Source: Immundisolibacter sp049322795 (GTDB taxonomy: Bacteria; Pseudomonadota; Gammaproteobacteria; Immundisolibacterales; Immundisolibacteraceae). Taken from it: a stretch of 64,000 nt of DNA. The stretch spans positions 88,198 through 152,197 of the forward strand of contig JBMOQH010000007.1 in assembly GCA_049322795.1 (NCBI GenBank), written 5' to 3'. The translations under genes and the position numbers were made by a program. The notes below the pieces were generated by a model that ran no database searches, was not told the origin of the DNA, and was given only the letters and a program-made list of their open reading frames with translations. Below, piece after piece: positions 1-8,918 of the stretch. Numbering within the stretch: the stretch's first letter is position 1; the number at the start of each line of letters is the position of its first letter.

Positions 1-2
1 TC

Positions 3-620
3 GACGATGCCGCGCGGGACGCGGTGTACCGCGCCATCCACGCCCGGCGCGACGTGCGGCACTTCGTGCCGGGCGAGGTGCATGAGACGGTGCTCGGCCG
101 CCTGCTCGAAGCCGCCCATGCGGCGCCGAGCGTCGGGCTCATGCAGCCCTGGCGCTTCGTGCGCGTGCGCGATGCCGCCCGGCGCGCGGCCATCGCACAG
201 CTGGTGGAGCGCGAGCGGCAGGCCACCGCGGCGGCGCTTGCCGATCGTGGGGCGGAGTTTCTCGCCCTCAAGGTGGAAGGCGTGCGCGAGTGCGCCGAGC
301 TGCTGGTGGTGGCGCTCGAACCGGACGACGGCACGGTGTTCGGCCGGCGCACGCTGGCGCGCGAGACGGCGCTGGCGTCGGCGGCCTGCGCCATCCAGAA
401 CCTGTGGCTGGCGGCGCGGGCCGAGAACCTCGGCCTTGGCTGGGTGTCGCTGTTCGAACCCGATGAGCTCGCCACGCTGCTCGGGCTGCCGGACGGCGCC
501 CTGCCCATCGCCATCCTGTGCCTGGGACCGGTGGCCGGGTTCTACGAGCGCCCGCTGCTCGAACTCACCGGCTGGCGGCAGGCACGGCCGCTGGCCGATC
601 GGCTGTTCGACGACCGGTGA
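3..620 (+). CDS. bluB: 5,6-dimethylbenzimidazole synthase BluB (5' end outside window)
   Basis: Flavin-destructase of the nitroreductase fold. It converts reduced FMN and oxygen into 5,6-dimethylbenzimidazole, the lower ligand of vitamin B12. The protein has the RRDVR-F-P start segment typical of BluB, an AAPSVGLMQPWRF flavin-binding stretch, and the C-terminal GLGWVSLF and LCLGPV motifs. The reading frame is already open at the first complete codon of the window, so the true start lies upstream; a GTG at 24 is in frame but too far in. About 205 residues are visible. The stop overlaps the GTG start of the next gene, so it is the first visible member of a cobamide operon. Confidence 0.93.
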   Translation, partial: DDAARDAVYRAIHARRDVRHFVPGEVHETVLGRLLEAAHAAPSVGLMQPWRFVRVRDAARRAAIAQLVERERQATAAALADRGAEFLALKVEGVRECAELLVVALEPDDGTVFGRRTLARETALASAACAIQNLWLAARAENLGLGWVSLFEPDELATLLGLPDGALPIAILCLGPVAGFYERPLLELTGWRQARPLADRLFDDR

Positions 621-1444
621 ACCACCTCGTGAGCGACCGTCTTCCCCGGCGCATCGTGTGCCTGACCGAGGAAACCTGCGAAACGCTGTACCTGCTCGGC
701 GAACAGGACCGCATCGTCGGCATCAGCGGCTTCACCGTGCGCCCGGCCCGGGCGCGGCGCGAGAAACCCAGGGTCGCCGCGTTCACCAGCGCGAAGCTCG
801 ACAGGATCCTGGCGCTCGAACCCGATCTGGTGCTCGGTTTCAGCGACCTGCAGGCCGACATCGCCGCCGCGCTCATCCGCGCCGGACTCGCCGTGCACGT
901 GTTCAACCAGCGCACGGTGGCGGGCATTCTCGCCATGATCGAGACCCTGGGCGCGCTGGTCGGCGTGCCGGCCCGGGCCGCCGCGCTGGTGGGGGAACTC
1001 GAAGCCGGCATGGCCGCCGTCGCCCGGGCGGCCGCCCAGGCCGTCGCCCGGCTGCCGCGACGGCCGCGCGTGTACTTCGAGGAATGGGACGAGCCGCTCA
1101 TCAGCGGAATCGGCTGGGTGTCGGAGCTGATCACGCTGGCCGGCGGCGAGGACTGCTTCCCGGAACTCGCCGGACGCGCCGCGGCGCGGGAGCGGGTCAT
1201 CGCCGCCCCCGCCGAGGTGGTGCGCCGGGAGCCGGATCTGATCATCGGCTCCTGGTGCGGCAAGCGCTTTCGGCCGCAGGCCCTCGCCGAGCGGCCGGGC
1301 TGGGACGCCATCCCGGCGCTGCGCCACGGGCAGGTGTTCGAGATCAAGTCCTGCGACATCCTGCAGCCCGGCCCGGCGGCACTCACCGACGGCCTGGCGC
1401 AGCTGCACGCGCGCATCGCCGCCTGCGCGGCACTGCCGCCATGA
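617..1444 (+). CDS. Cobalamin-binding periplasmic-type protein (BtuF-like)
   Basis: A 275-residue protein of the substrate-binding fold used by B12 and iron-siderophore ABC importers (BtuF/FecB type). The RIVCLTEETCETLYLLG opening, PDLVLGFSDLQ segment and closing PGPAALTDGLAQL segment match cobalamin-binding family members. The GTG at 617 overlaps the bluB stop; a second in-frame GTG lies at 629. No clear signal peptide is visible from either start, unlike a normal BtuF, and no permease or ATPase gene is adjacent. Its placement among corrinoid genes supports a corrinoid ligand. Export and the actual transporter remain unresolved. Confidence 0.8.
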   Translation: MNHLVSDRLPRRIVCLTEETCETLYLLGEQDRIVGISGFTVRPARARREKPRVAAFTSAKLDRILALEPDLVLGFSDLQADIAAALIRAGLAVHVFNQRTVAGILAMIETLGALVGVPARAAALVGELEAGMAAVARAAAQAVARLPRRPRVYFEEWDEPLISGIGWVSELITLAGGEDCFPELAGRAAARERVIAAPAEVVRREPDLIIGSWCGKRFRPQALAERPGWDAIPALRHGQVFEIKSCDILQPGPAALTDGLAQLHARIAACAALPP

Positions 1445-2049
1445 AGCGTTGGCTGCTGCTGATCGGCCTCGCGGCGCTCGCCTGGCACTTCTGGCCGCTG
1501 CCGGTGCCGGCGGTGCAGGACCCGCCGCCGCTGGTGACCACGCCGCAGGATGACCTCACCGTGCCGATCCAGCGTGACCTGTCCGACGGCCCCCGCTTCA
1601 TGGTCGGCGGTCTCGCCGCACGGACGCTCGCCGAGTACACCGTCAGCGCCCGCGTGCTGTCGACGCAGCGCTACCGCTTCGGCCGCACGGCCGCGCTGGC
1701 GCCGCTCGACTTCGCGCTCGGCTGGGGACGCATGACCGAGCCCGCCGTGCTCGACCGCCTCGACATCCGTCAAAGCGGGCGCTGGTACTTCTGGCGCTAC
1801 CAGGGCGCGCCGCCGCTGCCGCAGGACGAGATCGTCCGCTCCAGCGCCAACGTGCATCTCATCCCCGCCGATCGGCAGGTGGCGGACGCCCTGCGGCGCG
1901 CCAGTCCCGGGCGCACGGTGACGCTGCGCGGCTATCTGGTGCAGATCGGGGCCACCGACGGCTGGCGCTGGACAAGCTCGCTGCGGCGCGATGACAGCGG
2001 CGACGGCAGCTGCGAGCTGATGTACGTGCAGGCAGTCACCGCGCCATGA
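1441..2049 (+). CDS. Membrane-anchored protein of unknown function in cobamide operon
   Basis: A 202-residue protein whose ATG overlaps the previous stop and whose stop overlaps the start of cobD (ATGA both times), so translation is probably coupled. One N-terminal hydrophobic segment (about residues 4–20, rich in Leu, Ala and Trp) could be a membrane anchor or uncleaved signal. The rest is soluble and rich in Trp and Arg, with recognisable stretches FALGWGRM, SGRWYFWRY, SSANVHLIPAD and LRGYLVQI. I do not recognise a named family. The position suggests a link to corrinoid uptake or membrane-bound late steps, but this is context only. Confidence 0.75.
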   Translation: MKRWLLLIGLAALAWHFWPLPVPAVQDPPPLVTTPQDDLTVPIQRDLSDGPRFMVGGLAARTLAEYTVSARVLSTQRYRFGRTAALAPLDFALGWGRMTEPAVLDRLDIRQSGRWYFWRYQGAPPLPQDEIVRSSANVHLIPADRQVADALRRASPGRTVTLRGYLVQIGATDGWRWTSSLRRDDSGDGSCELMYVQAVTAP

Positions 2050-2963
2050 GCATGCTGCTGACCCGCGCCGCCACGGCAGCACTGGCCGTGTTGCTGGACC
2101 GCCTGTTCGGCGAGGTGCCGCGCGGCCATCCGCTGGTCGGTTTCGGGTGGCTCGCCGGGCGCATCGAAGGCGCGTTCAACCGGCCATCCGGCGCCGACCA
2201 CACGCGCCGCTTCGCCGGCATCGTCGCGGTGCTGATCCTGGTAGGGCTGCCTGCACTGCTGCTCGGCGCTGTAGTCCAGCATCCGCTGGCGGACGCCTTG
2301 GTGCTCTATTTCACGCTTGGCTGGCGCAGCCTTGGCGAGCACGCGGGTGCGGTCGAGGCGCCGCTCGAAGTCGGCGATCTGCCCGCCGCGCGCGAGGCCG
2401 TCGCGCGGATGGTAAGCCGGGACTGCGCGCAGCTCGATGCGGGTGAAGTGGCCGCGGCGACGGTGGAGTCGGTGCTCGAAAACGGCAACGACGCGGTGTT
2501 CGGCGCGCTGTTCTGGTTTGCCGTGGCGGGTGCGCCGGGAGCGCTCGCCTACCGCCTCGCCAATACGCTCGATGCCATGTGGGGCTATCGGAACGAGCGC
2601 TTCGCCCGCTTCGGCTGGGCTGCGGCGCGGCTCGATGACCTGCTGAACCTCATCCCGGCGCGCCTGACCGCGCTGGCCTATGCGCTGTGCGGCGACACGC
2701 GGCACGCGCTCGACGACTGGCGCACGCAGGCGCGCACCTGGAAAAGTCCCAATGCCGGGCCGGTGATGGCCGCCGGCGCTGGCGCGCTTGGCGTGCAGCT
2801 GGGCGGCCCGGCGCGGTATCACGGCGCCACCCAGTGGCGCCCACCGCTCGGGCACGGCCGCGCGCCCACGGCGGCGGACATCGGCCGGGCGCGGGCGCTG
2901 GTCGATCGAGCCCTGGCCCTCGCGCTGTGCATCCTCCTGGCCGTCGGCCTGCTCACAGCATGA
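2046..2963 (+). CDS. cobD: Adenosylcobinamide-phosphate synthase (CobD/CbiB)
   Basis: Integral membrane enzyme that joins adenosylcobyric acid to (R)-1-amino-2-propanol O-2-phosphate. The 305-residue length is normal. The N-terminal LLDRLFGEVPRGHPLVGFG segment matches the family signature (D-x-x-x-G-E-x-P-x-x-HPLV), and internal ENGNDAVFGALFW and P-x-RLTALAYAL stretches follow the family order. Several hydrophobic segments are present, including the C-terminal ALALCILLAVGLL. It overlaps both neighbours by ATGA junctions. The symbol follows Pseudomonas denitrificans naming (CbiB in Salmonella). Confidence 0.95.
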   Translation: MSMLLTRAATAALAVLLDRLFGEVPRGHPLVGFGWLAGRIEGAFNRPSGADHTRRFAGIVAVLILVGLPALLLGAVVQHPLADALVLYFTLGWRSLGEHAGAVEAPLEVGDLPAAREAVARMVSRDCAQLDAGEVAAATVESVLENGNDAVFGALFWFAVAGAPGALAYRLANTLDAMWGYRNERFARFGWAAARLDDLLNLIPARLTALAYALCGDTRHALDDWRTQARTWKSPNAGPVMAAGAGALGVQLGGPARYHGATQWRPPLGHGRAPTAADIGRARALVDRALALALCILLAVGLLTA

Positions 2964-3952
2964 GCGTCCTGGCGCACGGCGGTGGCGTGCTCGCCGCCGC
3001 CCGCCGCTACGGCATTCCACCCGACGACTGGCTGGACCTGTCCACCGGCATCAACCCGCGCGGCTATCGTTTGCCGCGTGTGCCGCCGGCCGTCTGGCAG
3101 CGCCTGCCGCAGGACGAGGACGGACTCATCGACATCGCCGCCGGCTATTACGGCTGCGCCACCCTGCTGCCCGTGGCGGGCTCGCAGGCCGCCATCAGGA
3201 TGCTGCCGCGCCTGCGCCCGCCGGGCCGCGTGGCGCTGCTGGCGCCGATGTACGCCGAGCATGCCCAGGCCTGGCGCCACGCCGGCCACGCCGTGCGCGA
3301 ATTGCCGGCCGACGCGCTGCTGGACACGCGCGAGGCCGACGTGGTGGTGCTGGCAAACCCCAACAACCCGACCGGCGCATGTTGGGCGCCACAGGCGCTG
3401 CTCGCCTTGTACGACCAGCTGCCGCGCGACGCCTGGCTGGTGGTGGACGAGGCTTTCGTGGACGCGACCCCGCATATCAGCCTCGCCGGGCACTGCCCGC
3501 GGCCGGGCCTGGTGGTGTTGCGCTCGCTCGGCAAATTCTTTGGTCTTGCCGGCGCGCGCATGGGGTTCGTGCTCGCCTGGCCGCAGTTGCTCGAACGGCT
3601 GGCCACAGAACTCGGCCCGTGGACACTTGGTGGCCCGGCACGCTGGGCCGCCGCCCGCGCGCTGGCGGACCGCGCATGGACCGTCAACACGCGCCGGCGC
3701 CTGGCCCGCGATGGCGAGCGCCTTGCGCATCTCCTCGCCAGCCACGGCCTGCCACCCGCCGGTGGCAGCGCGCTGTTCGCGTGGGTTCAAGACCCGCACG
3801 CCGCGGCACTGCACGAGGCGCTGGCCCGACGCGGCATTCTGACGCGCCTGTTCGAAACACCCTCCAGCCTGCGCTTCGGCCTGCCCGGCACCCCTGCCGA
3901 CTGGCGGCGACTCGACCGGGCGCTGGCGGATTGCCGTGCGCAACGGCGATGA
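2960..3952 (+). CDS. cobC: L-threonine-O-3-phosphate decarboxylase (CobC; CobD in Salmonella)
   Basis: PLP-dependent fold-type I enzyme that supplies (R)-1-amino-2-propanol O-2-phosphate for the nucleotide loop of B12. Visible features are HGGGVLAAARRYGI and LDLSTGINP at the N-terminus, the VVLANPNNPTG motif, VVDEAFVD, and the PLP-lysine motif LRSLGKFFGLAGARMGF. At 330 residues it has the usual length. The ATG overlaps the cobD stop. Its partner enzyme CobD/CbiB, which uses the product, is the gene just upstream. Confidence 0.94.
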   Translation: MSVLAHGGGVLAAARRYGIPPDDWLDLSTGINPRGYRLPRVPPAVWQRLPQDEDGLIDIAAGYYGCATLLPVAGSQAAIRMLPRLRPPGRVALLAPMYAEHAQAWRHAGHAVRELPADALLDTREADVVVLANPNNPTGACWAPQALLALYDQLPRDAWLVVDEAFVDATPHISLAGHCPRPGLVVLRSLGKFFGLAGARMGFVLAWPQLLERLATELGPWTLGGPARWAAARALADRAWTVNTRRRLARDGERLAHLLASHGLPPAGGSALFAWVQDPHAAALHEALARRGILTRLFETPSSLRFGLPGTPADWRRLDRALADCRAQRR

Positions 3953-4569
3953 ATCGGCCCGTCCGGCCCGCCTTGCTGCCCGGTCCGCCATTGCTCGTCT
4001 GGCGTTTTCCCGCGCCCCGACTGACGCTTTCGTCGGCGCCCGTCGGCGGCGGGCTGGCGCGGGTGGGCTGGGTACTGAACGCACAGGTGCCGCCCGATTA
4101 CGCGCGCACCGATCTTGCCGACCACGTGGCGGAACTGGCGGCGCTGCATGCCCTCACCGGCCCTGGCTGCGGCCTGCTGACCGCGGCGCCCGTGGCCAAC
4201 TGGGTGCGCGGCATGGACGGCGGCGTGATTGCCGATGCCACGGTCGGCGTCACGCGCCCCACGTGGGCGGCCGACGCCGACGACGCCATCAGTCCGTGGC
4301 ATCCGGGCACCATCAACATCGTGATTCAGGTACCGGTGCGCCTGAGCGAAACCGCACTGGTCGGCGCCGTGGTCACCGCCAGCGAAGCCAAGGCACAGGC
4401 CCTGCTCGAGGCCAGCGTGCCCGGCACCGGCACAGCCAGCGACGCGGTGTGCGTGCTGTGCCCGGCCAGCGGGCCGGTCGAGCCCTTCGCTGGACCACGC
4501 TCGACCTGGGGCGCGCGGCTCGCCCGAGCGGTGCACGCGGCAGTGCGTCGTGGCTTGCGGTCGGCCTGA
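3949..4569 (+). CDS. cbiZ: Adenosylcobinamide amidohydrolase CbiZ
   Basis: CbiZ cleaves the amide bond of adenosylcobinamide or of adenosyl-pseudocobalamin to release adenosylcobyric acid, so that foreign cobamides can be rebuilt with a preferred lower ligand. The 206-residue protein carries family stretches GWVLNAQVP, GCGLLTAAPV, DATVGVTRPTWAAD, HPGTINIVI, ASEAKAQALL and PGTGTASDAV. The ATG overlaps the cobC stop. Together with bluB this gives the operon a salvage and remodelling capacity. It is the last gene of the operon. Confidence 0.9.
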   Translation: MNRPVRPALLPGPPLLVWRFPAPRLTLSSAPVGGGLARVGWVLNAQVPPDYARTDLADHVAELAALHALTGPGCGLLTAAPVANWVRGMDGGVIADATVGVTRPTWAADADDAISPWHPGTINIVIQVPVRLSETALVGAVVTASEAKAQALLEASVPGTGTASDAVCVLCPASGPVEPFAGPRSTWGARLARAVHAAVRRGLRSA

Positions 4570-4902
4570 CGGGTCGCCCTGTGGCGGGGCGAATCGATCA
4601 TCGGCCAGTTCAGAAATGAGAGAGCCGGCCACGAGGCTGCGGTCACCGAGCCGACCACAGCGGCCTGTGTGGACTGCGTCGCCGCCGCCTTTCGCCGCGC
4701 CGAATTGCCGATACGCCCCCGTCGCCGCGCCAGCGGGGGTACTATCGGCCGCCTTGCAAGCAGGCCGCAGCTGCCTGATTCTCGTTCCGCAGCCCACGGA
4801 CAACCGGTGGCTGCGCGGGTTACCCAAGCGACCCTCGGCAAACGCTCAGCTCGCCCACACCTCCGCCCGCCGCGTGCGCGTACCGTCCGGTACTGATCAA
4901 AG
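4570..4902. other. Intergenic region without a supported gene
   Basis: This 333-base stretch separates cbiZ from the PBP1A gene. A weak hairpin just after the cbiZ stop (TCGCCC at 4574–4579 paired with GGGCGA at 4587–4592) may end the operon but lacks a U run. Short open frames exist but have only composition-driven sequence. No clear promoter for the downstream gene was found. Confidence 0.5.
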
Positions 4903-7215
4903 ATGACCAAGCTGTTTCGCGCCCTGCTGTCCAGCCTTGTTGGCGCGGTGTTCCTGTTCACGCTCGCCGCCGTGGCGTTTTACGTCAAGCTGGAACGCAA
5001 GCTGCCGTCGGTCAGCGAGCTGGAGCAGGTGCAGCTCGCCCAGCCGCTGCAGGTCTATACCCGCGACGGCAAGCGCCTGGCCGAATTTGGCGACGAGCGA
5101 CGCATCCCGATCGACCACCAGAACCTGCCGCCGGTGCTGGTGCAGGCCATCCTGGCCGCCGAGGACAGCCGGTTCTTCGAGCATCCGGGCTTCGACAGCC
5201 GCGGCCTGACCCGCGCCGCCTGGGAGCTGGTGCGCACCGGCGAGCCACAGCAGGGCGGCAGCACCATCACCATGCAGGTGGCGCGCAATTTCTTTCTCAG
5301 TCGCGAGAAAACCTTCAACCGCAAGGCGCGCGAGATTCTGCTGGCGGTGCGCATCGAGCAGAACTTCAGCAAGGAAGAGATTCTCGGCCTCTACGTCAAC
5401 AAGATTTTCCTGGGCGAGCGCGCCTACGGCTTCGGTGCCGCGGCGCAGATTTACTTCGGCCGCCCGCTGGAGCGGCTCGACGTGGCCGAGATCGCGCTTC
5501 TGGCCGGCCTGCCGAAGGCGCCATCACGCGACAACCCGCTGGCCAACCCTGAGCGGGCGCGCGAACGACGCGACTACGTGCTCGCCCGCATGCATGCCCT
5601 GGGCTACCTCGAAGACGACGCCTTCCAGCGCGCACTGCGCTACCCGGACACGGCGGGCCGGTTCGGTTTCATGGCCGAACTCGAGGCCCCCGACGTGGCC
5701 GAAATGGCACGCGCCTGGGCCGTCCAGCGCTACGGCGAGGCGGCCTACACCAACGGCTACCGCATCTTCACCACCATCGACAGTGGGCAGCAGATCAGCG
5801 CCACTCGCGCGCTGCGGACCGGCCTGCTTAACTACGACCGCCGCCACGGTTACCGCGGTCCGACCGCGCATCTCACGTCGGCAGAGCTGGCCGATCCGGC
5901 CCAAAGACTGGCCTTGCTGAACCGCCTGCCACGCCCCGGCGAGCTGCGCGCGGCGGTGCGCCTCGCCGACGGCGACTATCTGCTGTCGCCCCAGGGCGAG
6001 GTGGTGGCCGCCGCGCATATCGACGCGACCAGCCTCGGCCGGCAGTTTCGGCCCGCTACCGGCGACGTCGTCTACCTCGCTGCTACCGGGGACGGCTGGG
6101 AGCCGGCGCAGCCGCCAGCGGTCGACGGTGCGTTCGTGGCGCTTGAACCGACCACTGGCGCCATCACGGCGCTGGTCGGCGGCTACGACTTTCAGCGCAG
6201 CAAGTTCAACCGCGCCCTGCAGGCCAAGCGGCAACCCGGGTCCACCTTCAAGCCGTTCATCTACGCCGCCGCGCTGGCCGCCGGCTACACCGCCGCGTCC
6301 GTCATCAACGACGCCCCTGTCGCCTACCCCGCCAACGTGGCCGGCGGCTATTGGCGGCCCGAAAACTACACCCGCCGGTTCTACGGCCCGACGCGCCTGC
6401 GTGAAGCGCTGGCCCAGTCCCGCAACGTGGTGGCGGTGCGGCTGCTCGATGCGGTGGGCGTCGACTTCACGCGGCGTTACTGCCTGCGCTTCGGCTTCAC
6501 GCAGGAAAGCCTGCCGCCGAACCTGTCCCTGGCGCTCGGCACCGCGTCGCTCACGCCGCTGGAACTTGCCGCCGCTTACGGACCGCTCGCCAATGGGGGC
6601 TACCGCATCACGCCGTTCTGGATCGAACGGGTGCTCGACGCCCAGGGTGGCGTCGTCTGGCAGGCGCCGCGGGTCGTGCCCTGCGATGCCGAATGCGACA
6701 GCGTCGCCGGCGATGAAACGCAGGCGGCGCCGCGCGCGATCCCCGCCACCGATGCCTACATCCTGAACTCCATGCTGCGGGACGTCATCGCGTCCGGCAC
6801 AGCGGCACGGGCGCGAAGCCTCGGCCGGCCGGATCTGGCCGGCAAGACGGGCACCACCAACGACGCAAGGGACGCCTGGTTCGTCGGTTTCAACCGGTCG
6901 CTGCTGGCCCTCAGCTGGGTGGGTTTCGACCAGCCGCGCTCGCTGGGCAAGGGGGAAACCGGCGCCCGCGCCGCGCTGCCGATATGGATGGATTTCATGG
7001 CCACCGAGTTGGCGCGCCACCCGGTGATGTCCGCCCAAGTGCCGGATGGGATCGTGTCCATGCGCATCGATCGCCACACCGGCTTGCGCGCCCAAGCCAG
7101 CGACCCGGACAGCATGTTCGAATGGTTCAGCGCGGATCGACTGCCCGCAGCCGGCGATGCGCTCGATCAGGATCTCGCTTCCCCACACCCACCGGCTGAA
7201 GCCACCCTTTTCTAA
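4903..7215 (+). CDS. mrcA: Penicillin-binding protein 1A, bifunctional peptidoglycan synthase
   Basis: Class A PBP of 770 residues that polymerises glycan strands and crosslinks peptides in the periplasm. One N-terminal membrane anchor spans about residues 8–28. The transglycosylase domain has EDSRFFEHPG (catalytic Glu near 87), GGSTITMQ (118–125) and the KxxREILLAVRIE motif. The transpeptidase domain has S447-T-F-K450, S506-R-N508 and K648-T-G. The order and length match PBP1A. It stands alone on the plus strand. No convincing terminator follows before the glnA promoter. Confidence 0.95.
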   Translation: MTKLFRALLSSLVGAVFLFTLAAVAFYVKLERKLPSVSELEQVQLAQPLQVYTRDGKRLAEFGDERRIPIDHQNLPPVLVQAILAAEDSRFFEHPGFDSRGLTRAAWELVRTGEPQQGGSTITMQVARNFFLSREKTFNRKAREILLAVRIEQNFSKEEILGLYVNKIFLGERAYGFGAAAQIYFGRPLERLDVAEIALLAGLPKAPSRDNPLANPERARERRDYVLARMHALGYLEDDAFQRALRYPDTAGRFGFMAELEAPDVAEMARAWAVQRYGEAAYTNGYRIFTTIDSGQQISATRALRTGLLNYDRRHGYRGPTAHLTSAELADPAQRLALLNRLPRPGELRAAVRLADGDYLLSPQGEVVAAAHIDATSLGRQFRPATGDVVYLAATGDGWEPAQPPAVDGAFVALEPTTGAITALVGGYDFQRSKFNRALQAKRQPGSTFKPFIYAAALAAGYTAASVINDAPVAYPANVAGGYWRPENYTRRFYGPTRLREALAQSRNVVAVRLLDAVGVDFTRRYCLRFGFTQESLPPNLSLALGTASLTPLELAAAYGPLANGGYRITPFWIERVLDAQGGVVWQAPRVVPCDAECDSVAGDETQAAPRAIPATDAYILNSMLRDVIASGTAARARSLGRPDLAGKTGTTNDARDAWFVGFNRSLLALSWVGFDQPRSLGKGETGARAALPIWMDFMATELARHPVMSAQVPDGIVSMRIDRHTGLRAQASDPDSMFEWFSADRLPAAGDALDQDLASPHPPAEATLF

Positions 7216-7315
7216 CTGCACTACAATGGGGCACTCCATGCATCGCGCGCACCATGCTGATCGCGGCCAGCCCAAACGTCACGTGAATAGCACTTGCAGT
7301 GCAGTCGCCCGGCCT

Positions 7316-7331
7316 TGGCACACTTGCTGCT
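7316..7331 (+). promoter_or_regulatory. Candidate sigma-54 (RpoN) promoter of glnA
   Basis: The sequence TGGCAC (7316–7321), five bases, then CTGCT (7327–7331) matches the -24/-12 consensus TGGCAC-N5-TTGCW with one difference. It lies 108 bases upstream of glnA, and the activator NtrC is encoded in the same locus. A short inverted repeat GCACT-TGC-AGTGC (7290–7302) sits just upstream, but its spacing differs from classical NtrC sites. Confidence 0.65.
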
Positions 7332-7438
7332 GCCTCGTCGCGGTGCGCGGGCGTCGCCGATGAGGGCCGCCTGAGCGCAATTGCTGGCGCCGTTTTTTCG
7401 ACCGCACCGTTCATCCATCCGCCAAGGAGCCTTACTTA

Positions 7439-8848
7439 ATGTCAGCGTCCGATGTGCTCAAAACAATCGGTGAGCAGAGCGTCAAATTCATCGACCTGCG
7501 CTTCACCGACACGCGCGGCAAGGAGCAGCACCTCACCATTCCCTCCAAGGGCATCGATAGCGATTTCTTCGAACGCGGCATGATGTTCGACGGCTCGTCC
7601 ATCGCCGGCTGGAAGGGCATCAACGAGTCCGACATGGTGCTGATGCCGGACGCCGTCACCGCGGTGCTCGATCCGTTCACCGACGAAGTGACGATGAACC
7701 TCACCTGCGACGTGCTGGAGCCGCACACCATGCAGGGCTATGAGCGCGACCCGCGCTCGGTGGCGCGCCGGGCCGAGGCTTACCTGCAATCCACCGGCAT
7801 TGCCGACACGGCATTCTTCGGGCCGGAGCCCGAGTTCTTCATTTTCGACGACGTGCGCTGGGGCGCCGGCCTGTCCGGCTGCTTCGTCGAGGTCGACTCC
7901 GAGGAAGCGCACTGGCGTTCCGCCGGCAGCTTCGAAAGCGGCAACAAGGGCCACCGCCCGCGCGTCAAGGGCGGCTATTTCCCCGTGCCGCCGGTCGACT
8001 CGCTGCACAACATCCGCACCGCCATGGTCCTGGCAATGGAAGAAATGGGCCTCGATGTCGAGGTTCATCACCACGAGGTGGCCACCGCCGGGCAGTGCGA
8101 GATCGGCGTCAAGTTCAACACGCTGGTGCGCAAGGCCGACGAAGTCCAGATCCTGAAGTATGTGGTCATGAACGTGGCCCACAACTACGGCAAGACCGCC
8201 ACCTTCATGCCCAAGCCGCTGGTTGGCGACAACGGCAGCGGCATGCATGTGCACCAGTCCCTGTCCAAGGGCGGTGTGAACCTGTTCGCCGGCGACAAGT
8301 ACGGCGGCCTGTCGGAACTCGCGCTGTACTACATCGGCGGCATCTTCAAGCACGCCCGCGCGCTGAACGCCATCACCAACCCCGGCACCAACAGCTACAA
8401 GCGCCTGGTGCCGGGCTTCGAGGCGCCGGTGATGCTGGCCTACTCGGCCCGCAACCGCTCGGCCTCGGTCCGCATCCCGTGGGTGTCCAGCCCCAAGGGC
8501 CGGCGCATCGAGGTGCGCTTCCCGGACCCGACCGCCAACCCGTATCTGTCCTTCGCGGCGCTGCTGATGGCTGGGCTCGACGGCATCAAGAACAAGATCC
8601 ATCCCGGCGAGGCGATGGACAAGGACCTGTACGACCTGCCCCGCGAAGAGGCGAAGGCCATCCCGCAGGTCTGCCATTCGCTCGACATGGCGCTCGACGC
8701 GCTGGACGCCGACCGCGGCTTCCTCACCGCCGGTGGCGTGTTCACGGACGACATGATCGACGGCTACATCGACCTCAAGATGGAGGACGTCACGCGCCTG
8801 CGCATGACCACGCATCCGGTTGAATACGATATGTACTACAGCAGCTGA
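7439..8848 (+). CDS. glnA: Glutamine synthetase, type I
   Basis: Joins ammonia to glutamate using ATP in the cytoplasm; forms a dodecamer. The 469-residue length is exactly that of the adenylylated GSI-beta type. Visible features are MFDGSSIAGW, GPEPEFFIFD, HHEVATAGQCEIG, NGSGMHVHQSL, the FEAPVMLAYSARNRSA loop, and the adenylylation site D-L-Y398-D-L-P. AAGGAG (7424–7429) lies nine bases before the ATG. Expression is probably nitrogen-controlled through the sigma-54 promoter upstream and the NtrB/NtrC pair encoded about 700 bases downstream. Confidence 0.98.
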   Translation: MSASDVLKTIGEQSVKFIDLRFTDTRGKEQHLTIPSKGIDSDFFERGMMFDGSSIAGWKGINESDMVLMPDAVTAVLDPFTDEVTMNLTCDVLEPHTMQGYERDPRSVARRAEAYLQSTGIADTAFFGPEPEFFIFDDVRWGAGLSGCFVEVDSEEAHWRSAGSFESGNKGHRPRVKGGYFPVPPVDSLHNIRTAMVLAMEEMGLDVEVHHHEVATAGQCEIGVKFNTLVRKADEVQILKYVVMNVAHNYGKTATFMPKPLVGDNGSGMHVHQSLSKGGVNLFAGDKYGGLSELALYYIGGIFKHARALNAITNPGTNSYKRLVPGFEAPVMLAYSARNRSASVRIPWVSSPKGRRIEVRFPDPTANPYLSFAALLMAGLDGIKNKIHPGEAMDKDLYDLPREEAKAIPQVCHSLDMALDALDADRGFLTAGGVFTDDMIDGYIDLKMEDVTRLRMTTHPVEYDMYYSS

Positions 8849-8855
8849 CGATGCC

Positions 8856-8881
8856 CGGGGGCCTTCTCCCGAGGGCCCCCG
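8856..8881 (+). terminator. Hairpin after glnA
   Basis: CGGGGGCC (8856–8863) pairs perfectly with GGCCCCCG (8874–8881) a few bases after the glnA stop. Only a weak T-containing stretch follows, so termination may be partial and allow readthrough toward ntrBC. Confidence 0.5.
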
Positions 8882-8918
8882 CTTGCTCCGGTCGGTGCCA
8901 GTCCGGAACTGAACGCCC

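Noticed and set aside
4669..4896. A 75-codon open frame upstream of the PBP1A gene
   Set aside because: No ribosome-binding site, no family resemblance, and a typical GC-driven Arg/Pro-rich sequence.
7290..7302. GCACT-TGC-AGTGC as an NtrC enhancer of glnA
   Set aside because: The arm spacing is shorter than that of known NtrC sites and it lies only 14 bases from the -24 element; kept only as a remark.
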